From Verrucomicrobium sp. (GTDB lineage: Bacteria > Verrucomicrobiota > Verrucomicrobiia > Methylacidiphilales > UBA1321), in contig JAFIGT010000033.1 in assembly GCA_017849585.1 (NCBI GenBank), positions 62,001 to 126,000 of the forward strand: a stretch of DNA of 64,000 nt, written 5' to 3'. How positions within the stretch are numbered: position 1 is the first letter of the stretch; each line of letters starts with the position of its first letter. Positions 27,264 through 34,889 of this stretch are shown here, in pieces. Under the pieces are notes generated by a model. The model made no database searches, had not been told where the DNA came from, and saw only the letters and a list, made by a program, of their open reading frames with translations. Both the position numbers and the translations under genes were made by a program.

Positions 27264-28400
27264 TTAGTGGCGTTCCACCGTAGCGGGCTCACCTGCAATG
27301 CAGAGGCTTTCGAGCCGCAGTTCTTGACCGGGCTGCAACTCAGGGATGATTTCCACTTTATGCTCTACGGCGGGGTCAAGACCTTGCGCCAGCATTTCAA
27401 AATAGCGGCCGACTCCGGTTTTCCATTGAGCGCCGATGTCGACGGTTTTTACTTTTATTCCATCGATATGGATGTGGTACTTGCCAGAAGTGGGAGTGCC
27501 CTCACCAAAGAAGAAGAGGTTGCGCCCACGCACAAAGAGGACGAGTGGCTCGGGTGCGTTGGGGGAGGTGTCCTTGTCACGCGAGGCTACCGCGACGGAG
27601 TCCATCCAGCGCGAGGGGATAAAATCATAAGCGACGGCGTTGCGGTTCGGCATGCCGGGTTGCCAGCCGGTTGGCCATTTTCCGCTTGAACCTAGTCGGT
27701 ACCGCCTGACGGTCATGTACGTATCGGCAAAAAGCATCTTATCGGGAACAGTGCAGCGGCTCTTGTGTTGAATGGCGGTCAGATAGGCCTGCCACGCTGC
27801 TTGCGCATACAGGGCATAACCGGCATCACCCGGGTGAGTGGAATCCTGAGGCAAATCCCAAAGGGTGTCCGGAGTGGTTTTCCCGCTGGCGACACACGCT
27901 TTGACGAGGGTGACGGCATCGGCCAGCGGCAGTGCATAGGCTTGGCCAATGGCCTTGTGTTGTTCATCGAGTGGACGTACCGGGGGCTGGGGCAGGACAT
28001 CTTTTTTTGCAGGCAGAATTACTTGCACCACCGGAATTCCCGAGGAGATGAGGCGTCGGATGATCGATTCGTAGGCGGCGAGACGGTCAGGGTCCGGTGC
28101 GGAAAAGGGATCATCATTGATGGTAAAATCGAGAAAGAGGAGATCAGGTTTTTGCGACAAGACGTCGCGCTCCAGGCGGAAGGCCGCTAGCTGCGAACCG
28201 GTGCCGCCGATGGCAGCATCCCAAAAACGGAAGTGTGCTGCGGGATAGCGTCTTTCGAATTCCCGCGACACCAACGCTCGATACGACGTGACTTGTGGGT
28301 TGGTGGCTTGGGCCCCCCAAGTCAGGCTTCCTCCCAAAAAGGCGATGGTAAGAGATTTGCCGGAAGTGGCGCGTTGGTCAAATTGATCGAAGCTAGGCAT
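27264..28400 (-). CDS. SGNH/GDSL-type hydrolase without signal peptide
   Basis: A 378-residue protein with the same SGNH blocks as its relatives in this window: LGGSLTWGAQAT (Ser), DAAIGGTGSQ (Gly), FTINDDPFS (Asn) and DSTHPGDAGYALYAQA (Asp-His). The C-terminal part (about 235-375) is a beta-rich module. Unlike the other two copies it starts directly with MPSFDQFDQ and shows no hydrophobic leader, so it is probably cytoplasmic; a leader lost by mutation upstream is the alternative, and no in-frame start extends it. It is the last gene of the long leftward unit of the glycan-utilisation region, 184 bases after the preceding gene. Likely deacetylates oligosaccharides. Confidence 0.8.
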   Translation of the reverse strand: MPSFDQFDQRATSGKSLTIAFLGGSLTWGAQATNPQVTSYRALVSREFERRYPAAHFRFWDAAIGGTGSQLAAFRLERDVLSQKPDLLFLDFTINDDPFSAPDPDRLAAYESIIRRLISSGIPVVQVILPAKKDVLPQPPVRPLDEQHKAIGQAYALPLADAVTLVKACVASGKTTPDTLWDLPQDSTHPGDAGYALYAQAAWQAYLTAIQHKSRCTVPDKMLFADTYMTVRRYRLGSSGKWPTGWQPGMPNRNAVAYDFIPSRWMDSVAVASRDKDTSPNAPEPLVLFVRGRNLFFFGEGTPTSGKYHIHIDGIKVKTVDIGAQWKTGVGRYFEMLAQGLDPAVEHKVEIIPELQPGQELRLESLCIAGEPATVERH

Positions 28401-28584
28401 GGCAGAGTTTTCTTTGGTGAAAAGTGGACAGGTAATTGTTAGGAGAATAACAAGGAGTTGAGAAGCGGGTATTTTCTACGCTTATCACAAATCGCTTCAT
28501 CGTTCAGGCTGCCGGATAATCTCCGCTGATGGAAACGTCAAGCGCTAGATCAAGGGGAGCTAAAAACCCAGGCTTATCGGTAAT

Positions 28585-30201
28585 CTATTCCCATATCCCT
28601 GCACAAAAATTAAAACCATTCATTCCAGCGCCAATTTTAACAAGCAATGGATTGCTGCCTGGTTTCAATGTAATGGGGATGAGCATGAGATCCTTGGGTG
28701 AACCGTGTGGTTTATCGAGCGTGACCATCAGCTTCCCATTCACCCAAATTTTAGCAAAGTAGTCGCAGGCGATGGCCAGTAGAACCTGTCGCGATTCTAA
28801 TGATTGGATTTCGGTGACCGCGTAGGCCACAGCAGGCTTCTGGCTGGTCGAGAGTTTATAAAAATCCAAGATTGGATCAGCGGTTGGAGAGACCGGCTTC
28901 CACAGAACTTCGACTGGGTTTATCTCCGGTGCAAAGCGTTTCTCCATATAATCCAAAGCGTCTTTGGGTGCGGTCGTGATGGGCTCGGGAGTGTAAGGGC
29001 CGCTCCACTTCCATGACGTTGGCTGGAGCGTTCGATAGTGAAGTTGCGCCAATTTCTCAGCCGGGTACAATCCTCGCTCTGCGGTATAGGGCGAACTCTG
29101 ATTCTCTCCGGCCACCAGCAGGTAGCCGAGCTTCACTGGACCATTGATATGTGTCGTCGTTGGATTGTCGGATTTTGACGGCAATACTACTTGCAATCGA
29201 TGGTCGCCGGGGGGGAGGTTCTGACCGGGCAGAGTATAACTATAGCCACCACGACTATTGGTTGCCAGAGGCGTGGGTAATCGTTCGTCCACGCTCACAA
29301 AACAACTGCCATAGCTTTTATCCATAGCGTAGAAGAGTCCGAACGTGGTTCCGCGAACCGGTATGGATAGAGATGCCCCAGGAGTCTCGGAACTTAATGT
29401 GCCTAGAAAAAATCGATTCCACCAGAATGACAGTGTGCTTTCCCGCTTCCAGGTGCCGCCATAATTGTACGCAACTAGAGGAATCATGCGTGCATCAAGC
29501 AGGAGGGGCTTGGTGCTAAGCGGAGAAGGTAGGCTCGATTTGGTTTTCCAAGTGGTATTGGTCAGATAAGGTTCCAATGTTTTCGCAATGATATCGGCAT
29601 ACAAGGCGTGTCCGTTGGGGTTGGGGTGTACATTGTCGGAAAAATAAGTCTCCCAAGTCACGTCTCCTTGCGCAAGTTGCGCATCAATTGCCTGTTGAAG
29701 ATCGACTTCGAGCAGTTGATAGTGTCTGGCTACACGTCGATGGCGTGCCAGATTCACTCCGCCCTTGGCTGCTGCCTCCACCATGACAATGGCGGGGGGG
29801 TGCGGCAATTTCTTGAGCCGGACTACGATGGTCTCAAGATAATGAATGACATCTTCATCGCCCACACCCCCGTCGTTCACACAGAATTCTATAAAAACTA
29901 TGTCGGGTTGATACGCGATCACATCCCGATCTAGTCGAAAAATTCCCAGTGCGCTGCCGGTCGCGCTCATGCCGGAGTTGACGATGGTGATTTGGCTTTT
30001 CGGCAATCTTTGACGCAGCCAATCGGCCGCCCAACCGTCACCTGCCTGTGTAATCGATCCACCCAGGTACACGATGCGCAAGGGCTGGCCTTTCCTTGCC
30101 TTGGCAAAAGCCTGACCGACGTCAGCCCCTGTCTCCATGCGTTGGCATCCGGCGAGCCAAAGTACGAGAAGAGAAAGGATCGATACGAGTACCCGCCTCA
30201 C
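28585..30201 (-). CDS. SGNH/GDSL-type hydrolase lipoprotein
   Basis: A 538-residue protein with a lipoprotein signal (VLVSILSLLVLWLAGC, lipobox LAGC at 16-19). The SGNH blocks are YLGGSITQAGDGW, NSGMSATGSALG, EFCVNDGG and DNVHPNPNGHALY. The C-terminal third contains a second beta-rich module that includes LLAIACDYFAKIWVNGKLM and GSNPLLVKIGAGMNGF, a jelly-roll-like pattern found in carbohydrate-active enzymes. Likely a membrane-attached carbohydrate O-acyl esterase. It belongs to the leftward operon headed by the PEP-CTERM gene at 37843-38652. Confidence 0.82.
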   Translation of the reverse strand: MRRVLVSILSLLVLWLAGCQRMETGADVGQAFAKARKGQPLRIVYLGGSITQAGDGWAADWLRQRLPKSQITIVNSGMSATGSALGIFRLDRDVIAYQPDIVFIEFCVNDGGVGDEDVIHYLETIVVRLKKLPHPPAIVMVEAAAKGGVNLARHRRVARHYQLLEVDLQQAIDAQLAQGDVTWETYFSDNVHPNPNGHALYADIIAKTLEPYLTNTTWKTKSSLPSPLSTKPLLLDARMIPLVAYNYGGTWKRESTLSFWWNRFFLGTLSSETPGASLSIPVRGTTFGLFYAMDKSYGSCFVSVDERLPTPLATNSRGGYSYTLPGQNLPPGDHRLQVVLPSKSDNPTTTHINGPVKLGYLLVAGENQSSPYTAERGLYPAEKLAQLHYRTLQPTSWKWSGPYTPEPITTAPKDALDYMEKRFAPEINPVEVLWKPVSPTADPILDFYKLSTSQKPAVAYAVTEIQSLESRQVLLAIACDYFAKIWVNGKLMVTLDKPHGSPKDLMLIPITLKPGSNPLLVKIGAGMNGFNFCAGIWE

Positions 30202-30243
30202 GCTGAGTATCCTTCTGCGTTCATGTGGTCATTATAAAGCAAG

Positions 30244-31791
30244 TTACTTTCCATCGGTCCAGTGATCTGTACGGAAAGGGGCCGCAGGCAACCCAAGATC
30301 GTTGAACAACACGGCTGCCGCATTGCCCCGCCAGCAATAGCGGATGGATTGTGGTTCAGGAACCTCTGCGCACGAAACAATGATGCGGTTTCCCGAGACG
30401 GAGGCGGTCGCGGCGTAAAATTGATGATCGGCTCCTGCCAGCTCGAACGAGCGTCTGCCGTCGGTCGCTGCAGGCTTTATGTGCATGGTCCGGCCGCAAG
30501 TTTCAAACTGCAGTGTCATGCGATTGCCTTCCCGTGTTGCGGAGAGAAATTGTGGCCCGGTGTCGACTACCTCTTCTGCAAAAATCAAGCGCCTCGCCAC
30601 CAAGGCAAGGCGTTTTCCAACGTCCTGCTTGTTGAGCGGATGGATATCCACCGGATTGCCTATATCGACGGTCACAACCAGGCCTGTGGCGGGCAGGCTT
30701 AGTACGGAAGCCTGTGCTTCTCGCAATTGAGCCCACACGGTGCCCAAATCGCTGCCGCCACCCTTGAAGTTTGGAAGCTGCACCACGATCACTGGCAAGG
30801 TGGGTTTCTTCCACGCTTGACGCCAATCCGCAATTACGGCGTGCAAAAGATCCCGATACTCGGTGACCCGCGCGGCATTGGCCTCGCCTTGATACCATAG
30901 CACCGCGCGGACTGTGTAAGGAATCACCGGACGCGTCATCCACTCATACGCCTGTGATGGTGCTTCACGATCGCCCGGCGCTCCCAGCGGAACAATAGGT
31001 TTGGCTTCGTTGAAGGGTTGGCTCAAGTTCTTGGCTTCCTGCTGGCGTTGCGTCCAGAGCGCGAGCTTCTGGTCGTGTAGCTTCTTTCGCTCGGGATAGG
31101 TGGCTTGCAGGGCCTCCCACCGTTTCGCGATGAATTGAAAAGAGGGAGTGGCGATCAGCTCCGGATTGAGCCACGCTTCAATTGGAGTGCCGCCCCATGA
31201 GCAATTGATCAAACCTTGCGGTTGGTGGTTTACTTGGTGAAGATCGCGCGCGAAGAAATAACCAGCGGCAGTGAACTTGCCGACCGTCTCGGGTGTACAT
31301 ACTTCCCATTGACCTGCTAGTTTTCCTGCTGGAGTGCCGGGTTGTGGTATCGGTACCTTGAATTGGCGAATTTCCGGATAACGTGCTTCAGCGATTTCCG
31401 CAGCCGCATTGGCGGCCCGGGAAACGGGAAGTTCCATGTTCGACTGTCCGGAACAAAACCAGACATCGCCGACTACGACATTCGAACTCACTGCCCGTCC
31501 CGAGGTACTTTCAAAAATCAAGTCGCCCCCTTGTCCCGTTTTCAATGTGGGCAAGGTGACTTCCCAATGTCCTGAGGCATCGGCCTTGGCTTGGCCGGTT
31601 GTCTCCTGAAATTTGACCGTGACGATTTCATCCGGCGACGCTTCTCCCCAGACGATGACGGGCTCATCCCTCTGCAGCACCGCATTGGGCCCAAATAACG
31701 CGCAGGGTGTGGGGACTGCCCATGTAAGAGTGACGCAACCATGGAGCAGTAACGTGGCTCCAGCAGCCTTCCAGCTTAGTCGTGGCGTCAC
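30244..31791 (-). CDS. Sialate O-acetylesterase-like (SASA domain) protein
   Basis: A 515-residue protein with a signal peptide (about 1-27). An N-terminal beta domain (LFGPNAVLQRDEPVIVWGEA, the usual opening of this family) is followed by the SASA catalytic domain, with the nucleophile Ser in CSGQSNMELP (about 115-124) and LWYQGEANA near 300. The family removes acetyl groups from sialic acids, but Verrucomicrobial and Bacteroidetes members often act on acetylated plant polysaccharides. Its position between two other esterases and a GH71-like gene supports debranching of an acetylated glycan. It starts 10 bases downstream of the preceding gene. Confidence 0.88.
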   Translation of the reverse strand: MTPRLSWKAAGATLLLHGCVTLTWAVPTPCALFGPNAVLQRDEPVIVWGEASPDEIVTVKFQETTGQAKADASGHWEVTLPTLKTGQGGDLIFESTSGRAVSSNVVVGDVWFCSGQSNMELPVSRAANAAAEIAEARYPEIRQFKVPIPQPGTPAGKLAGQWEVCTPETVGKFTAAGYFFARDLHQVNHQPQGLINCSWGGTPIEAWLNPELIATPSFQFIAKRWEALQATYPERKKLHDQKLALWTQRQQEAKNLSQPFNEAKPIVPLGAPGDREAPSQAYEWMTRPVIPYTVRAVLWYQGEANAARVTEYRDLLHAVIADWRQAWKKPTLPVIVVQLPNFKGGGSDLGTVWAQLREAQASVLSLPATGLVVTVDIGNPVDIHPLNKQDVGKRLALVARRLIFAEEVVDTGPQFLSATREGNRMTLQFETCGRTMHIKPAATDGRRSFELAGADHQFYAATASVSGNRIIVSCAEVPEPQSIRYCWRGNAAAVLFNDLGLPAAPFRTDHWTDGK

Positions 31792-31801
31792 AGCGCTCTC
31801 C

Positions 31802-34048
31802 TTATTTTTCTGAAGGTTCCGGCGTTACGATACCGCCATGATACATCAGGTTCGGATACTCGACCTTGTCGAGAATGGCATAGCGTCCCCGACCAGAAAT
31901 CACTGGCTGACCTTCGCGCCAGAGAGAGAAGATAGGCGTGAAGGCTTGGCCAGGTGGCAGTGGCACTTTGAATGATGTGATTCCTTTACCTGCACGCATT
32001 ACTTGAGTTGCGGTGCCTAGTTGAATCCGGAGTTCGCCCGGTTCCTTCAGGAAGGCCAACAACTCAATTTCATTGCAGGTCTCCACCGCTTTGTCGCCAC
32101 CTTCCTTGATGAGTCGCCATTTTTCACCACGACCGGGATCTATATCGGTGTGATGTCGGCGATAGAAATAATAGAGTGTGTCTTTAACGATGGGGGGTTG
32201 CACACCCAGCTTGAACCATTGCAGGTAATAAGTATTGAGGTCGTGCGCTGAAAAACCAATTGAGGTGGAGGGAGCCTGTGCCTGTTCGGTGTAGTCAGAC
32301 CAAGTGGTGATGAATATCCAGTCCGACTTGTCTTGAATGGCTGCCATCCACGTTTTACGCAGCGTCTCGCTGTTGTGCGCTTCCCAGTAGCAACGTTCCC
32401 GCGTGCGCATGTCCTGCAAGGCAATCGGTGAAACGGCGAGTCTGGTCATCGATCGCACCTTCGGTACCCAGTGGTAGTCGATGGGAGAGCGTGGACCCCA
32501 ATCGGCCATCCCATAACATAGCGAGGCATAAGTACTCAGTTTTTCCGTGGAGCAACCATTAAACTGCCCCAGGAAGGTGACGGGAATTTTTTGGGCATTG
32601 AGGCGGTCGATTACGCGTTGCCACCACTGGGCTGTATAACGTTCCGTGCCCCACTTGCTCAACAGGACGCGACCATCTTCCAGTCGGTAGGCCTGCGGAT
32701 GCGTCAGCGCCTGTTTCACGATGGGCGAGTCGGCATAGGCATTCGTCCAGGCCACTTCGGTGTCCACATCTTTCGGGAGACTGGGCGGGGGTTTCGGACC
32801 GGCATAAATGGCTGGGATAATTTTGAAATTCGGATCGACCCGCTTCGCGGCTTCCATCAAGGCAAAGGAGCGCTCATTGAATCCATGAATTTCCGCAGGC
32901 CGATCATAGCTCTCCGGCAGGGCGAAGAGATCGAGGAGAAAACCATCCAGTCCCATTTGGATCGCGAGACGTACTTCCTCCTCCATGGCGCGAATCAGGA
33001 CCTCATTCTTCGTCAGCCCTTTTTCCATCGGTGCGCGGGGCAGTGGGCGATAGAGCAATTCAGTTCCGGCTTTGAGCCGATCGGCCGGGGTTAATGAAGG
33101 ATTGAATAAGCGTCGGGTGTAAGAGATCAGGCCAGGGTCTTCATCGGAATAACCTGATGGATAAATCTCATAATAATAGGCAAATGCCTTGCGCGGTGAG
33201 CCGCGCAATTCGGCTGTCGACGCTTGCTTGAATGGCAACCAGGCATCGCGGGGGGCGTCGACCCTTCCAGCCATCAATACATTGTCCAACATCCAGCCGC
33301 CCGTGCGATTTGAGGGGCCGCCACTATAAAAGCGAAGTTTCCGGTAGAGACCGGGCGAACCCAAGGCGATCACATTGGATTGACCAGGGTGTGATTTGTC
33401 GTGAATAGGAGTCACGACCAACCGCGCTTCGTGCGGCGTGGGGAATTGGATCGCCACATGATACCAGAGATCGGGCGACAAGGCGCAGACCTTTTGCAGC
33501 GTTCCTTGAATCGAACCCGCCTGCAGTTCTCCGGCCTCACCCAGTCGTACCTTTAAACCGGCACCGGCATCGTCTGTGAGTTCACATGTGAAATCGACTC
33601 CGCTGCCTTCGGCCAAAGCTCCGGATAATGCAAAATCAAATCCAAGATAAAGTCGGTCTTGTGGCGGCGGAGCAAATGAATAGGAAATACCGCAACCCTG
33701 TCCGCTGATGGCACTGGCATCTCTCATCACCAGTCCCTTGCCGGTTATTTGATTGCCGATGAAGGGAGATTCTCCCACAGCTTCCAAACTTAGTTTAACA
33801 CCATCCGCGAATGCTCCAATCGTCTGCCAGGGAAATGGTGGTAATGCCCCGATGATATATTCGTCGAATCGATCCACGGGCAATTGCTCCACACCCAAGG
33901 GAAGGGAGACGTGAGTCGATGCCAAGGTGATCGTGGCATCCTTGATTTTGGATTCTGACTTGCAGTCAGTCCGTGCGCTCAGTGCGAAGAGAAGCACCAC
34001 AAGTGAAAAAGAAGAAAGCCAAGCCTTGTGGCGTGTAAATAGTCTCAT
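31802..34048 (-). CDS. Secreted GH71-like glycoside hydrolase with N-terminal beta-sandwich
   Basis: A 748-residue protein from the ATG at 34048, which opens a signal peptide (HKAWLSSFSLVVLLFALSA). The N-terminal beta-sandwich domain (about 30-265; LYLGFDFALSGALAEGSGV, LWYHVAIQFP) is LamG-like. The catalytic part (about 285-650) shares with GH71-like proteins the FAYYYEIYPSGY opening, MGLDGFLLDLFALPES and TTWSDYTEQ near residue 581, equivalent to TWND-ES of the two larger paralogues. It is more divergent than those two are from each other. Third GH71-like enzyme of the region, hence possibly a different linkage or chain-length preference. Confidence 0.72.
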   Translation of the reverse strand: MRLFTRHKAWLSSFSLVVLLFALSARTDCKSESKIKDATITLASTHVSLPLGVEQLPVDRFDEYIIGALPPFPWQTIGAFADGVKLSLEAVGESPFIGNQITGKGLVMRDASAISGQGCGISYSFAPPPQDRLYLGFDFALSGALAEGSGVDFTCELTDDAGAGLKVRLGEAGELQAGSIQGTLQKVCALSPDLWYHVAIQFPTPHEARLVVTPIHDKSHPGQSNVIALGSPGLYRKLRFYSGGPSNRTGGWMLDNVLMAGRVDAPRDAWLPFKQASTAELRGSPRKAFAYYYEIYPSGYSDEDPGLISYTRRLFNPSLTPADRLKAGTELLYRPLPRAPMEKGLTKNEVLIRAMEEEVRLAIQMGLDGFLLDLFALPESYDRPAEIHGFNERSFALMEAAKRVDPNFKIIPAIYAGPKPPPSLPKDVDTEVAWTNAYADSPIVKQALTHPQAYRLEDGRVLLSKWGTERYTAQWWQRVIDRLNAQKIPVTFLGQFNGCSTEKLSTYASLCYGMADWGPRSPIDYHWVPKVRSMTRLAVSPIALQDMRTRERCYWEAHNSETLRKTWMAAIQDKSDWIFITTWSDYTEQAQAPSTSIGFSAHDLNTYYLQWFKLGVQPPIVKDTLYYFYRRHHTDIDPGRGEKWRLIKEGGDKAVETCNEIELLAFLKEPGELRIQLGTATQVMRAGKGITSFKVPLPPGQAFTPIFSLWREGQPVISGRGRYAILDKVEYPNLMYHGGIVTPEPSEK

Positions 34049-34079
34049 AAATCCAGTGCATTGCAGTTTGAGGACAGAT

Positions 34080-34880
34080 TCAATCCGAGCTAACCGCAAG
34101 GTTGTCGATGGCAAATCCGCTGCCACCGTTCGCGGCAACATTCACGAGCCGAATGACCCACGCGTTCCAATTAGACGGTTGCGCTGCCTTGCCGCTCAAT
34201 TCCTTCAGTCCCAGATCAATCCCATCCAGTCCCGATGGTGAAAAAGAAGCTTCGTTCTTGGTTAGATTCTTGTAGAGCAGGGCGCCTCTCCCGTTGCCAC
34301 CGTTATCCAGAAAATTCATTTCCAAGCGCAGGCGTAACCAATCCCCAGTCTGAACGGATTCCGGTAGCGGTGCTCGTAGGAATACTTCCTTGCCTCCCTT
34401 GAACACAATGACTACCAGATGATTGGCCGGAGCATTCTTGGTTTTGCTGAAAGTTGAAAACAGACCAATCCGTGGTGAAATCAGTGGTAAGGCTGGCTTG
34501 CTTTTGAATTCGTCGTTCACCGTCAAACCCAAAGTCGTAGAACGTTCCTCCTGTGTCGGTCCATTCCATTGTATGTCCGCTTCCAGCCGTGCTTTGTTCT
34601 CAGTACCTGAGAACATCTTTTTATCCATGGGGCGGAAAACACCACCGGCGCCACCACCAATGGTCAGTATTTGCGTGGTGTTGGATCCTTCACCCGCACC
34701 AACGCGCGGATAGCACACATTCAGGCAAATAACCCATTCATCGCGTTTGGGTAGAAAGCCGTCGCTTAGATGATCAAAATCATACTTGGCCTCCTCTGCG
34801 GCGGATGGCAGCAACAACAGGCCAGTACATACCAGCGCGATAGAAAGGTACTTAATTGGAATGACGTGTTGAGTGATCAT
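34080..34880 (-). CDS. Secreted protein of unknown function (beta-sandwich)
   Basis: A 266-residue protein with a signal peptide (YLSIALVCTGLLLLPSAA). The rest is a single beta-rich domain that looks like a concanavalin-type fold (ARLEADIQWNGPTQEERSTT, WLRLRLEMNFLDNGGNG, GFAIDNLAV at the end). The pattern suggests a glycan-binding or polysaccharide-lyase-like sandwich without visible catalytic residues. It lies nine bases after the 962-residue GH71-like gene and 31 bases before the 748-residue one, so it is embedded in the operon. I do not recognise a named family. Confidence 0.7.
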   Translation of the reverse strand: MITQHVIPIKYLSIALVCTGLLLLPSAAEEAKYDFDHLSDGFLPKRDEWVICLNVCYPRVGAGEGSNTTQILTIGGGAGGVFRPMDKKMFSGTENKARLEADIQWNGPTQEERSTTLGLTVNDEFKSKPALPLISPRIGLFSTFSKTKNAPANHLVVIVFKGGKEVFLRAPLPESVQTGDWLRLRLEMNFLDNGGNGRGALLYKNLTKNEASFSPSGLDGIDLGLKELSGKAAQPSNWNAWVIRLVNVAANGGSGFAIDNLAVSSD

Positions 34881-34889
34881 GGATTTCCT

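Noticed and set aside
27079-27267. 62-codon rightward frame in the intergenic region
   Set aside because: No ribosome-binding site, no recognisable domain and overlap with a solid gene on the other strand.
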